From Sphingobacteriaceae bacterium DW12 (GTDB taxonomy: Bacteria; Bacteroidota; Bacteroidia; Sphingobacteriales; Sphingobacteriaceae): DNA of 64,000 bases. The translations under genes and the position numbers were made by a program. How positions within the stretch are numbered: the stretch's first letter is position 1; every line of letters begins with the position of its first letter. The stretch lies in contig JROE01000002.1 in assembly GCA_000783305.1 (NCBI GenBank), positions 907,178 to 971,177 of the forward strand. Reading direction: 5' to 3'. Under the pieces are notes generated by a model that saw only the letters and a program-made list of their open reading frames with translations, did not search any database and was not told the origin of the DNA. Shown in pieces: positions 36,186 through 46,052 of the stretch.

Positions 36186-37700
36186 CTAGAAAGTATAATG
36201 TGGATTTTGTTCTAAAGCCTTATTCCTATCCCACGCATCACGCGGAATTGGAAATAGTATAGGCTGCGTATTCAACCAGGGCTTTTGATCGACATTGAGA
36301 TCGGCATAATTTGGTCTTTCTTTTTTGATGAATTCCAAAAATCTTCCCCGTCTATTCAAATCGGAAAAACCTCCGGATGGCTCCCAAATAAATTCCATAC
36401 GTCTTTCCTGAAAAACAGCATCTAATGTCGCGTCTTTACCTAAACTATTAGCAAGTAGAGACAGCCCCGCACGTTCGCGTATCTCGTTGATGTAGTCTAT
36501 TGCCTTCGATGTTTGGTTTGTCTCATTCAACGCCTCGGCATAGTTCAATAAAATCTCAGCATATCGTATAATAGGCATATTCACTCCTGAATTATTTAAT
36601 GTGGGTTTTTGCCAATATTTGGTCATGATATAACCTGATTTGGACCAGCCTGCTGGTACTGAAGTGGGCATGACGAAGCTTGGCATATTTTGATGTGCTT
36701 CCCCCGGACCAATTATCGTAGACCAATACCTCTTGTCCTTTATTTTACCCTGAGCATCCTTTTCATGACCGTCCACCCAGTGCTGTTGCGGGACAAAGTT
36801 ACTCCAAGCCGCTCCTCCTGTAAACTCAGCTGGAGCGCCCCTAGGTGCAGTCCGTTTGACAATATTATTTCCCTCAGCATCCGTGCCTTCTCTAAATTGG
36901 GTTGAAAATAGAATCTCTTTATTATTCTCGTTTGTTTCTAGAAAAATAGATCTATAATCCGTTAATAGCCCATAGACTCCTTCTGTAAAGAGTGCTTCCG
37001 TAATCTTCACTACATCTCCATATTTACCTTGCCAGAGATAGCTTTTATTCAGTAACGCTTTGCATGACCCTGAAGTGGCTTTACCAACATTTGCCGGATC
37101 CCAAGATTTAGGAAGTACCTCATTCGCACTGATGAGATCATTTTCAATGGACTTCCACACATCTTCAACCTTTGCTCTCGGTATCTGCAATTCAGAATTG
37201 GCATTCAGTGGCTCCAAAATCAAAGGCACACCTCCAAAATAAGTTACCAGACGATAATAGTAGAGCGCTCTTATAAATTTAGCTTGACCAATAATCCTAT
37301 CCTTCACTCCTTGATCACTTTCTCCCATGTCCTGCACCTTTTTGATGACCAGATTTGCACGTGCTATCCCATTGTATGCCGCAGTATATACATCTCGCAA
37401 AATGGTATTAGTAGAAGGCATTGTCAAGGAATGCAATTCTATTCTATTAGCACTTCCGTCCATCTCGTACATATCTCCAGATATGGCCCATTCAATGTCT
37501 GCTGCGTCTCTTACATTTGAAAAAGTCTCTTCCCTTTGAAGGGTACTATACACACCTAATAATGCAGCTTCCGCATCAGATGTATTTTTAAAAAACTCTT
37601 CTTCAATCACTATATCTGTAGGCTTCAGCGACAAAAAACTATCCGAGCACCCTACGGTTACTCCAGCGAGTAACAACGCAATTAACTTCAATTTTTTCAT
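36186..37700 (-). CDS. SusD/RagB family glycan-binding lipoprotein (first pair)
   Basis: 504 residues from the ATG at 37700 (MKKLKLIALLLAGVTVGC), lipidated Cys at residue 18. N-terminal SusD domain with FLSLKPTDIVIEEEFFK and TPR-like helices (IRALYYYRLVTYFGGVPL), and C-terminal SusD_C domain (YAEILLNYAEALNE, INEIRERAGL, ERRMEFIWE). It is the lid that delivers oligosaccharide to the SusC channel. It starts 16 nt after susC and ends the operon that begins with Gfo/Idh/MocA genes at 47042. Ligand unknown. Confidence 0.95.
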   Translation of the reverse strand: MKKLKLIALLLAGVTVGCSDSFLSLKPTDIVIEEEFFKNTSDAEAALLGVYSTLQREETFSNVRDAADIEWAISGDMYEMDGSANRIELHSLTMPSTNTILRDVYTAAYNGIARANLVIKKVQDMGESDQGVKDRIIGQAKFIRALYYYRLVTYFGGVPLILEPLNANSELQIPRAKVEDVWKSIENDLISANEVLPKSWDPANVGKATSGSCKALLNKSYLWQGKYGDVVKITEALFTEGVYGLLTDYRSIFLETNENNKEILFSTQFREGTDAEGNNIVKRTAPRGAPAEFTGGAAWSNFVPQQHWVDGHEKDAQGKIKDKRYWSTIIGPGEAHQNMPSFVMPTSVPAGWSKSGYIMTKYWQKPTLNNSGVNMPIIRYAEILLNYAEALNETNQTSKAIDYINEIRERAGLSLLANSLGKDATLDAVFQERRMEFIWEPSGGFSDLNRRGRFLEFIKKERPNYADLNVDQKPWLNTQPILFPIPRDAWDRNKALEQNPHYTF

Positions 37701-37716
37701 TTTCAATTCGTTAAAT

Positions 37717-40700
37717 TTAAAAAGCCATTTTAAGTCCAAACATGTAGGTCCTTGGAACAGGATACACGCCGTCATCTACCCCACTAGCCAGTGGATTGGT
37801 CGCTCCAATTTCAGGATCAAACCCCGAATATTTCGTGATGGTGAATAGGTTTTGAGCGGACACATACATTCTCAGCTTTTTTAGCACCTTTGTTTTCTCA
37901 ACAATATGCCCAGGAAGTGTATATCCCAAAGTAAGATTTCGCAACCGTACATAAGAGCCGTCTTCAATATAGAAAGAAGATAGATTGGCGTAGTTTCCAT
38001 TCAAATCCGTATATTTCAATATAGGAGTACTATTGCCTCCGTTTTCAGGAGTCCACCTGTTCATGATATCCTCTGAGGCATTTATTACACCACTGCCGCC
38101 GAAGTATTTCATAGGATAAGTCGTGAATTTGGCAACGTGAAATATTTCGTTTCCTGACACTCCCTGCACCAGCATATTGAGGTCAAACCCCTTATACGAA
38201 AAATCCATATTGAGCCCATAGGTCATATTTGGCCAAGGATTACCTAGCATTATTCGGTCTGCATCCGATAAAACATTGTCACCATTGATATCCTTAAATC
38301 TAAAATCACCGGCTGATGCATTCGGTTGGAAAGATTTGTTCACCTCTGCATCAGTCTGATAAATTCCATCAACCACATAACCTCTAAAGTATCCAATAGG
38401 TTGCCCGACTTGCGTATACGAACTATTCATACTCGTAAAGCCAACTATAGGGCCACTGATCGGATTTCCAGCACCCAATGATAGGACTTCATTACGCAAT
38501 GTCGACATATTGATGCTGACATCATATTTGAACTCGCCCCCACTAGCATATCCAACTAAAAATTCAAAACCCGAATTTCTTATCTTGCCTCCATTTACTG
38601 ATGGTGCACTTTCAAACCCAGCTTCCAAAGACACGGGCAAGCTCACCAACATATCTCGAGTGTCTTTTATATAATATTCCAATGTCGCATATCCCTTGCT
38701 TTTTAGAAAAGTAAAATCAGCTCCAAAATTCAACTGTTCACTGGTTTCCCATTTTAAGCTTTCGTTTCCAGGTCGAATCATACCAGCACCAGTTACTAAG
38801 CCCTGACCTGTTCCCAGAATGTAATTGTCCACCACACGGCCAATCCCTAGCGTACTCGAATATCCGAATGCTCCAATAGCATCGTTACCTAATTGCCCCC
38901 AACTCGACCTTAATTTTAAACTATTGACAAATCCCGTATTGTCAAAAAATGACTCATCCGAAATATTCCAACCGGCAGATACGGAAGGGAAGTTACCCCA
39001 CTTTCTTGCCGGACCAAAATTTGAAGAACCATCTCTTCGAATACTTGCCGAAAATAGATAACGGTCTCTATAATTGTAATTGACCCTACCCAGATAGGAC
39101 GCCAAGGAATAAACCGAGCCTGTCCCAGTCGCTTTACGATTAGCATCCGAACTCCCATTAATGACCTGTAAAGATTCATTCTGGAAACCTCGAGCCACTA
39201 CTGTCATCCAATCATTTGTATTCTTCTGAGCGGATTGCCCCACAACAGCCGAAATACGATGATCTCCAAAATCTTTATTATAGTTCAGCGTATTTTCAAT
39301 CAACCAATTCAGCCCTTGTGATTGATTTTCGGTCAAGGATGCTTCAGGATTACTATAAAATCCACGTTGCACTTTCGGTTCCCAAGAGTGATTTCGTACG
39401 GAAGCGAAGTCCAAGCCCAAGCTCGACCTAAACTTCAAACCATGGACAATTTCGTATTCTGCAAAAGCATTACCATACAACCGCATATTACGCACAAAAT
39501 TATCTAGTGATTTAGCCCTTAGATAAGGGTTATCTCCCTGTGTGGAATAATAGGCAGAGGAGCCAGACACCACATCTTCTCTTCCCAAGGTCGGATAAAA
39601 CTGTTGCGCCAAATTAAATATTCCCAATCGAAAATCTTCATTACGTTGTCCCTTACCGTCAATATAAGAGAAAGCCATGCTCCCACCCACTTTCAACTTT
39701 TCATTGACATTTACATCCACGTTAGCACGCCCTGTGTATCGACGATTGCGCGTTTCGATGATAGTTCCTTGTTGATCCCGGTATCCTAACGACAGCGCAC
39801 TTTTCACCTTCTGGTTGCCACCGGTTATCGACAAATCGATATTGTGTATGGGTGCCGAACGAAAAATCTCGTCAATCCAATTCGTACCTACACCCAATCC
39901 CGCCGGATTTGCCCATTCTGGATTCGGCGCCATTTTGGAGTTGGTATATAGTTCGTTGGCCAAAGTTGCAAATTGCTCCGCATTCAAAAATTTTGGTTGT
40001 TTCCACAAACTCTGAATTCCTGTATAAGCATTGACCTCTGCAGTCGCTACTCCATCCTTACCTCTTTTTGTGGTAATGAGTATCACACCATTGGCCGCCC
40101 TAGCCCCGTATATAGAGGCTGCTGCTGCATCTTTCAAAATCTCTACAGACTCAATATCATTAGGATTGACGATTGCCATTCCATCTACGTTATCCGAACT
40201 TCCGTTAATCGCAACTCCACCCCCACCCACTGGAAATCCATCAATAACGTAAAGCGGTTGATTCCCCCCCGTGGTTCCAACCCCTCTTATCCTGACTGAA
40301 GCAGCTCCACCAGGAGCACCCGTAGTCTGCGTTATAGTCACCCCTGGAACCTTCCCTTGTATCGCTCCCGTAAAAGAAGTAGCAGCCACCTTCTCCAAAT
40401 CTGTTGATTTGATAGAAGAAATAGAACCCGTGAGTTCCTTTTTCTTTTGCGTACCATAGCCCACTACCACGACCTCATCCAATGCATCCCGTTTGACAAG
40501 TAATACAATAGATTTAGGCGTATAATCTTGAATCACGACCTCCTGTGTCACATATCCCAAATACGAGATATCCAATACCGCTCCCCGCGCTACATTATTC
40601 AGCTCAAAATTACCTTGATTGTCGGAAGATGTACCCAGATTCGAATTTTTCACTTTAATGGACACCCCAGCTAGTGGAGCCCCTGCTTCATCGACTACAT

Positions 40701-40830
40701 TACCCCGTAGCTGTTGCTGAGCATGCCCTATCCGTCTGTCGGAAGCACTAGCATGACTTAATGACACAAAAGCTGGAGTAACCAAAAGTGAAAGCAAAAA
40801 ACAGGTTGTTTTAAACAGTTTTGTCTTCAT
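37717..40830 (-). CDS. SusC/RagA family TonB-dependent outer-membrane transporter (first pair)
   Basis: 1037 residues. A signal peptide (LLSLLVTPAFVSLSHASA) is followed by a carboxypeptidase-regulatory-like domain (LRGNVVDEAGAPLAGVSIKV), the TonB-box region EVVVVGYGTQKKKELTGS, a plug domain with LYVIDGFPVGGGG, and a large beta-barrel ending in RTYMFGLKMAF. It imports oligosaccharides with SusD. It lies 39 nt downstream of an esterase-like gene and 16 nt before susD. Operon partners (Gfo/Idh/MocA proteins, NagP-like permease) hint at an amino-sugar-containing ligand. Confidence 0.95.
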   Translation of the reverse strand: MKTKLFKTTCFLLSLLVTPAFVSLSHASASDRRIGHAQQQLRGNVVDEAGAPLAGVSIKVKNSNLGTSSDNQGNFELNNVARGAVLDISYLGYVTQEVVIQDYTPKSIVLLVKRDALDEVVVVGYGTQKKKELTGSISSIKSTDLEKVAATSFTGAIQGKVPGVTITQTTGAPGGAASVRIRGVGTTGGNQPLYVIDGFPVGGGGVAINGSSDNVDGMAIVNPNDIESVEILKDAAAASIYGARAANGVILITTKRGKDGVATAEVNAYTGIQSLWKQPKFLNAEQFATLANELYTNSKMAPNPEWANPAGLGVGTNWIDEIFRSAPIHNIDLSITGGNQKVKSALSLGYRDQQGTIIETRNRRYTGRANVDVNVNEKLKVGGSMAFSYIDGKGQRNEDFRLGIFNLAQQFYPTLGREDVVSGSSAYYSTQGDNPYLRAKSLDNFVRNMRLYGNAFAEYEIVHGLKFRSSLGLDFASVRNHSWEPKVQRGFYSNPEASLTENQSQGLNWLIENTLNYNKDFGDHRISAVVGQSAQKNTNDWMTVVARGFQNESLQVINGSSDANRKATGTGSVYSLASYLGRVNYNYRDRYLFSASIRRDGSSNFGPARKWGNFPSVSAGWNISDESFFDNTGFVNSLKLRSSWGQLGNDAIGAFGYSSTLGIGRVVDNYILGTGQGLVTGAGMIRPGNESLKWETSEQLNFGADFTFLKSKGYATLEYYIKDTRDMLVSLPVSLEAGFESAPSVNGGKIRNSGFEFLVGYASGGEFKYDVSINMSTLRNEVLSLGAGNPISGPIVGFTSMNSSYTQVGQPIGYFRGYVVDGIYQTDAEVNKSFQPNASAGDFRFKDINGDNVLSDADRIMLGNPWPNMTYGLNMDFSYKGFDLNMLVQGVSGNEIFHVAKFTTYPMKYFGGSGVINASEDIMNRWTPENGGNSTPILKYTDLNGNYANLSSFYIEDGSYVRLRNLTLGYTLPGHIVEKTKVLKKLRMYVSAQNLFTITKYSGFDPEIGATNPLASGVDDGVYPVPRTYMFGLKMAF

Positions 40831-40869
40831 AATTTAGTATCTATTTGTTTATAAAATGTTGGATTATTT

Positions 40870-41988
40870 TTATTGAAGGAAGAAAGAAAAGAAGTTGTAT
40901 ATCAATTCATTCGATTCATCTGTCGGTTCATGTGTAGGACGATTGGACATCGCTACCCGATTATGCTGCCCTAAAAGCTCGTTAACTTGAATACTATGAT
41001 TCAATACCCGCCAACGTGCCACAGGATCCTCAGACCCTCCAGATACAAGGAAGGGTCTCGGTGCCATCAAAACCTGTAGCTCGTGGAGATCACGTCCTTT
41101 GCTACGCATATCTAAATAGGGACCAAAAGCTGGATTATCAGGAGTTATCAAGCCTCGACTACGCCAAGGTTTAGGATGGAATCCCAAATACCAAGGCTCC
41201 CAATAATTGACAGACTCCCTATCTTCTTGAAAGGCAATTCCGGGATCCGACCATGCGGCCGCCGCAAAGTTGTCCGTCAAACACGATGCAAACATGGCCC
41301 ATTTACCGCCAAACGAATGTCCCACGATGCCAATCCTATCCCGATCTACATTCGCTTGATTCGCCAATGCAAAAAAAGCATTATTTGCTGCATAGGCCAG
41401 CATAGAAAGAGGCTGCACACTGACCTTTTCGATACTCGGGTAGTACAGGGAAAACTCTTGTCTTGCAGAAGCTTCTTTAGTTCCAATAGATAGGGTCACA
41501 AAACCTCGTTGAACCAATTGCAGTGCAAAATCCCGTCTTGGCTTTCCCTCCCCTATACTGGTCTCTGGTTCATAAAAGACTGTCACCACTGCGGGTAGCT
41601 TTCCCTTCTTATGAGGAGAGAGCAAATAGCCTATAGTTTGCTCATTAGGTGTCCAATAAAATCTAACTGTCGATTTAGTATACGTACCTTTATCTTCGGT
41701 AGCGAGTACTTCGAATTTTTGACCCTTCCATATCGAAGGCCATTCTCCTAAATATGACACCCAATCTTTCCGAATCTCTATTTTTCTTTTCTGCCAATCA
41801 TTAGCGTTCGCTACTAGGCTACCATCCTTAAACTTCAGGACGGAAGTCAATCGACCAAAATCCCCTTTAAAGGCCGCGGGTACCTCAAAATAACTGGAAA
41901 TACCATTCCATAGTTGATTTTCTTGTGCAAAAATACGTGCACAAAAAATGAGGAAGACTAGCGTCATCCCTATCGATTTAGACTTCAT
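40870..41988 (-). CDS. Exported alpha/beta hydrolase, esterase-like
   Basis: 372 residues from the ATG at 41988, with a signal peptide (MTLVFLIFCARIFAQ). Nucleophile Ser225 lies in IVGHSFGGKW; a late HEPTDE supplies a candidate His, and the Asp is probably in GGSEDPVARW. It resembles acetyl-xylan/glucuronoyl-esterase and dienelactone-hydrolase-like enzymes, so removal of acyl decorations from glycans is a fair guess, without proof. It sits 11 nt after the permease-oxidoreductase fusion gene and 39 nt before susC. Confidence 0.83.
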   Translation of the reverse strand: MKSKSIGMTLVFLIFCARIFAQENQLWNGISSYFEVPAAFKGDFGRLTSVLKFKDGSLVANANDWQKRKIEIRKDWVSYLGEWPSIWKGQKFEVLATEDKGTYTKSTVRFYWTPNEQTIGYLLSPHKKGKLPAVVTVFYEPETSIGEGKPRRDFALQLVQRGFVTLSIGTKEASARQEFSLYYPSIEKVSVQPLSMLAYAANNAFFALANQANVDRDRIGIVGHSFGGKWAMFASCLTDNFAAAAWSDPGIAFQEDRESVNYWEPWYLGFHPKPWRSRGLITPDNPAFGPYLDMRSKGRDLHELQVLMAPRPFLVSGGSEDPVARWRVLNHSIQVNELLGQHNRVAMSNRPTHEPTDESNELIYNFFSFFLQ

Positions 41989-41999
41989 GATCAGTGGTT

Positions 42000-44684
42000 T
42001 TACAGGTTTATATGCTTGGCTTTCGAAAGAGCTAATGTGGTGAGATAATATTTTGAAAGCATAAAAGATTGCTCCCAATCAGGTAATTTACGCAGCCTTA
42101 CATAGGCTAGGAATTGCTCGACTACCTTTGCAAAATGCTCTTCGTGATTAAGCATATGTTTTTCAGGAATGACAATTTTCAGAAGACCTTCCTTCTTCTC
42201 AAAACTAAGTCCATCCCATCCAGTTTCATTTAAAGCCTTTTGCAAGTCCCTTTCAAATGTAAGGGTTGTGTTATTCGGTTTGATAAAAATGTTGCTCCGT
42301 CCATTTTCATCAGGTTGAACAGTCAAAGTAAAATTATTCGTTCGATAAGTCGCTAGTAGTTCGTCTCCTTCTCCATGTTGGGATTCGGCATGCCATTGTA
42401 TTTTGATTTCTACTGGTACTCCTTTGAGGGAATATTCAAGTATTCCATTCGAAGCGACGTTCAATCTATCCCCATCCGAGACCTGAGGTTTCAGAAAATA
42501 AGCAAATTCTTTTTCTCCGGTTATTTTTTGATACTGTGACAAAGACAAAGCCGTATTCCAACGACCTGACTCCTTAAACAAAATGTCCTTCTGAGGATCT
42601 AAAGTTTCTTGATGACAGACCAGCCACTGTACCAAATCAATGTAGTGCGTGCTCACATCTACCAATCCCTCTCCTTGTTGAGCGGTATCAAAGACCCAAT
42701 TGGGTCTTATCAAAGGAGCCCCTGATACTGTTTTTAGAAAATAATGTGTGCTGTTGAACTTAATAGCGGGCTCGCCATCATCCAATTTCCATCCTCCAGA
42801 TAGATTCTTATTTTGTATAAGTCTCTGAATAATTTGGTTTTTCGTTTCGAATCGCTCAGTCATCATGTCGTAGACGATCAGATTATTTAAACTCGCCTGA
42901 TGAAAGATATCCACTAGTTTGTCATACCCTTCAGCATTGATGACTAGAGGTTTGTCAGCAAACACATGCAACCCGTTATTGACTGACTTTTCGATATATG
43001 TTATTTTCGCTCCATTATTGCCCGCTAAGATAACTGCATCCGCTTTCGGACCTCGCTCAAAGGCGGTTATAAAATCCGCATCGTAGTAGGGCTTTATTTT
43101 CCAAGAAGTAGGTTGCAGTAATCTATCATTATATTGGTTGATCAACCGCAAGTAACCCTCCACATCATTTTGACTCGCTGCATAGAGGTATATATTTTCA
43201 TCCACGCCAGGAGGCATACTTTTCTGCGTCAGCGCTGCATGAAAATGCTGAGGCTGTACAACTATAAATGTTATTTTTTTTTCCTGCGCGTGGGAAGAAT
43301 GGCCCATAGCAATCAAAACAATACCAATAATATGCTCAGGTTTCTTCAACTGGGCTTTAACTCGTTTTTTCCACGACCGGTATTTGTGCCCCTGTGTCGC
43401 ATAGAAAATCAAATACAAATAGCAGGGGGCTAATACCCAATAGGCACTACGGAGGTCAACTTTATCAGCAAAGTATCCATATATCATCGGCATGATTGCA
43501 TTTCCACATAAGCCCATGATCAACAGTGCACCACCTTGCTTCGTAAATTTACCAAGATCACTCAATGCCAAAGGCCATATTCCCGCCCATATCAATGAAT
43601 TGGCGAGACCGAGAAGAACGACGAACCAAATGGAGAGGTCCACGGAATGCCCCAATATATTCGATTGTCCTTTAACGAAAATAATGGAAAGTGTGAATAC
43701 CAATCCCAATACTGTACATATCCGCAATGCAGTCACTTGACTAATCACTTTTGGAATAAGGACAATGCCCATTAAGTACCCTATAATAGTCAAGAATAGG
43801 GTGTATGACGGAAAGGTCTTTGCCTCCAATAGATCAATCCCCATAGATCCAGCATATCCAATTACCGTATCAATCGAAATGACCTGCGTTCCCACATGCA
43901 AGAAGATAGCAAGAGCACCGAGCACCAAATGCGGAAACTGCAATACACCGGTTTTCTTCACATTATCACTCATTACGGAGTCTTCTTCATGTTCCGTATC
44001 TATATCCGGAAGCGGAGAATATCTGACAAATATCCCTAGACAGAATAATACCATTCCTACTACGGCATAGGGTACCATCACTCTTCTGATAAACATATCA
44101 AGCTCCGCTGCTCTCTGCGCTGGATCCATGTGTTCCAATAAAGCAAACAACTCACTATCAGACGCTCTCAGCACCACGGTAGCAAATAGAATTGGTGCTA
44201 ATATTCCAGCGGCTTTGTTGCATATCCCCATTATGGAAATCCGTTGTGCAGCACTTTCTTTGGGTCCCAATATAGTAATATAAGGATTGGCCGCTGTTTG
44301 CAAAATCGCAAGTCCAGATCCCAAAGAGAATAATCCGATCAAAAAAAGATGGTAGGTTCGGGTATATGCTGCTGGGACAAACATGAATGCCCCAAATGCC
44401 ATCACCCAAAATCCAATCAGCATCCCTTTTTTGAATCCTTTGCGCCGCAGGATATAGGAAGCGGGCATTGACATAACCAAATAAGAGATATAGAAAGCAA
44501 ATGCAACAAGATAAGCTTGAAAATTGGTCAACTCACATGCAATCTTGAAATAAGGTATCAATATTGCATTAATCCAACTGACAAATCCAAAAGTGAAAAA
44601 TAGTACGCCGATGATTCCTATAGAAATGATTCTATCTTTTCTCGGAATAGCTTCAGCATGGGTTACGGTCTTGTTATCCATCAT
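42000..44684 (-). CDS. Fusion of NagP/FucP-like sugar MFS permease and Gfo/Idh/MocA oxidoreductase
   Basis: 894 residues from the ATG at 44684. Residues about 1-440 form a 12-helix sugar permease of the FucP/NagP kind (FFTFGFVSWINAILIPYFK, LGSGLAILQTAANPY, IWAGIWPLALSDLG). Residues about 446-467 (KKPEHIIGIVLIAMGHSSHAQ) look like a signal peptide or thirteenth helix with an SHAQ cleavage-type site. Residues 468-894 form a full oxidoreductase: PQHFHAALTQ, AGNNGAKITYI, ADKPLVINAEGYDKL, YDMMTERFE. Relatives of the second half are normally separate exported proteins. A run of nine A follows the junction; loss of one A would create an immediate stop. The gene begins 1 nt after the preceding oxidoreductase gene. 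Confidence 0.85.
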   Translation of the reverse strand: MMDNKTVTHAEAIPRKDRIISIGIIGVLFFTFGFVSWINAILIPYFKIACELTNFQAYLVAFAFYISYLVMSMPASYILRRKGFKKGMLIGFWVMAFGAFMFVPAAYTRTYHLFLIGLFSLGSGLAILQTAANPYITILGPKESAAQRISIMGICNKAAGILAPILFATVVLRASDSELFALLEHMDPAQRAAELDMFIRRVMVPYAVVGMVLFCLGIFVRYSPLPDIDTEHEEDSVMSDNVKKTGVLQFPHLVLGALAIFLHVGTQVISIDTVIGYAGSMGIDLLEAKTFPSYTLFLTIIGYLMGIVLIPKVISQVTALRICTVLGLVFTLSIIFVKGQSNILGHSVDLSIWFVVLLGLANSLIWAGIWPLALSDLGKFTKQGGALLIMGLCGNAIMPMIYGYFADKVDLRSAYWVLAPCYLYLIFYATQGHKYRSWKKRVKAQLKKPEHIIGIVLIAMGHSSHAQEKKITFIVVQPQHFHAALTQKSMPPGVDENIYLYAASQNDVEGYLRLINQYNDRLLQPTSWKIKPYYDADFITAFERGPKADAVILAGNNGAKITYIEKSVNNGLHVFADKPLVINAEGYDKLVDIFHQASLNNLIVYDMMTERFETKNQIIQRLIQNKNLSGGWKLDDGEPAIKFNSTHYFLKTVSGAPLIRPNWVFDTAQQGEGLVDVSTHYIDLVQWLVCHQETLDPQKDILFKESGRWNTALSLSQYQKITGEKEFAYFLKPQVSDGDRLNVASNGILEYSLKGVPVEIKIQWHAESQHGEGDELLATYRTNNFTLTVQPDENGRSNIFIKPNNTTLTFERDLQKALNETGWDGLSFEKKEGLLKIVIPEKHMLNHEEHFAKVVEQFLAYVRLRKLPDWEQSFMLSKYYLTTLALSKAKHINL

Positions 44685-44685
44685 C

Positions 44686-46041
44686 TTAAACTTTAACTTC
44701 CCAACCGGATTGATAAGTCCTAGACCAATAGCTGTCCATAGCCGTCTGATCTCCGAGTATATGTCCATTCGTGGGATCGATATTCAATACCCTTCCTGCA
44801 CGCTGGGCAATATTGCCCAGTTGTACTAACAGTGTACTTTGGTGCCCACTAACAATATCCGAGTGCAAAACTTCCTTGTTCTTAATCGCCGAAAACAAAT
44901 TTTGGATATGAATAGCATCTAATCTTTGTGAGGGACTAGTCAGACTAGCAGTATTCACCGGCATATCATCTTTCACTTCCCTGACCAACACTCCCTTGAG
45001 ATCATATACTTTATAGGAATTGGCACCATCGATTTGCAATGACCCATTCTTTCCATAAAACATCACGCCAACTGTGGAACCTTCTATCGGATACGCATTA
45101 CAACTTCTCCCTTCCCAACTGATGAGTTTGTCTTCACCAAATTCAATATTGATAACCTGTGTATCCGGAGTCTCCCAATCATCTTTATAAGCATAACGCC
45201 CACCTAACGAGCTCACCTTAGTCGGATAGTTGACTTGCAGCCCCCAACGTGCCAAATCCACCATATGTGTACCATTGTTTAACGCTTCACCCGTACCCCA
45301 ATGCCAGAACCAGTGCCAGTTATAATGCAGTAAGTTATCTTTCAATTTCATTCTTGGTGCTGGGCCTTGCCACAGGTCAAAATTTAACCAAGAAGGTACC
45401 GCTATTTCTTTACCTATTCCTATTGATGGTCTATTATTGGTGTACCAGGTTTTGGCAAAATATACTTCACCTATACTACCCGCGTGCAGCTCTCCTATCG
45501 CTTTCACGACATTGGGCCAAGACCTTCTCTGATTACCCATCTGGATAACGTTTCCATAGCGTTGTACGGCCTGGATCAAGAGTTCACCTTCATTTGGATT
45601 ATGACTACAGGGTTTCTCTAAGTAAACATGTTTACCCGCTTGGGAAGCCATAATAGCCGCTGGGGCATGCCAATGATCCGGAGCGGCTACAACCAAGATA
45701 TCAATATCCTTACTCTCAAGAGATTTTCTAAAATCCCCATATTCTTTTGGTATTGATTTTTGAAATTTGGACAGTGCCTTTGTACATTTCTGAATGGCAC
45801 GAGAATCTACATCACAAATATGGGCTACCTCACTATTGGGTTGGGAAGCAAAATTTTCAGCAAGAGCCAACCCTCTAGAGTTGACGCCCATTACAGAAAC
45901 GCGGAGTCTTTCATTCGCGCCTATAATGTTGTTGTAGCTCTTGGCACTAAATGCTGGCAACACGCCACCGATGCTCAAGGCGCCTGTAGCCAGTATTGAT
46001 TTCTTTAAAAACTCTCTTCTTGAATTCATTTCTTTATTCAT
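44686..46041 (-). CDS. Tat-exported Gfo/Idh/MocA family oxidoreductase
   Basis: 451 residues. Twin-arginine signal NSRREFLKKSILATGA, which the second ATG at 46029 would place right at the N-terminus. NAD-binding fold with VSVMGVNSRGLALAENF, VAAPDHWHAP and YLEKPCSHNPNEGE (the conserved E-K-P), and a C-terminal domain with NWHWFWHWGTGEALNNGTHM. Such proteins bind NAD(H) tightly and fold before export. They oxidise sugars at the periplasmic face in known Bacteroidota pathways; substrate not predictable. It follows the first Gfo/Idh/MocA gene by 11 nt and precedes the fusion gene by 1 nt. Confidence 0.9.
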   Translation of the reverse strand: MNKEMNSRREFLKKSILATGALSIGGVLPAFSAKSYNNIIGANERLRVSVMGVNSRGLALAENFASQPNSEVAHICDVDSRAIQKCTKALSKFQKSIPKEYGDFRKSLESKDIDILVVAAPDHWHAPAAIMASQAGKHVYLEKPCSHNPNEGELLIQAVQRYGNVIQMGNQRRSWPNVVKAIGELHAGSIGEVYFAKTWYTNNRPSIGIGKEIAVPSWLNFDLWQGPAPRMKLKDNLLHYNWHWFWHWGTGEALNNGTHMVDLARWGLQVNYPTKVSSLGGRYAYKDDWETPDTQVINIEFGEDKLISWEGRSCNAYPIEGSTVGVMFYGKNGSLQIDGANSYKVYDLKGVLVREVKDDMPVNTASLTSPSQRLDAIHIQNLFSAIKNKEVLHSDIVSGHQSTLLVQLGNIAQRAGRVLNIDPTNGHILGDQTAMDSYWSRTYQSGWEVKV

Positions 46042-46052
46042 GGCTCATGTTA

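Noticed and set aside
36120..36190. tRNA-like or attachment-site structure between the GMC and SusD genes
   Set aside because: The hairpins are explained as terminators, and no integrase or duplicated core is seen.
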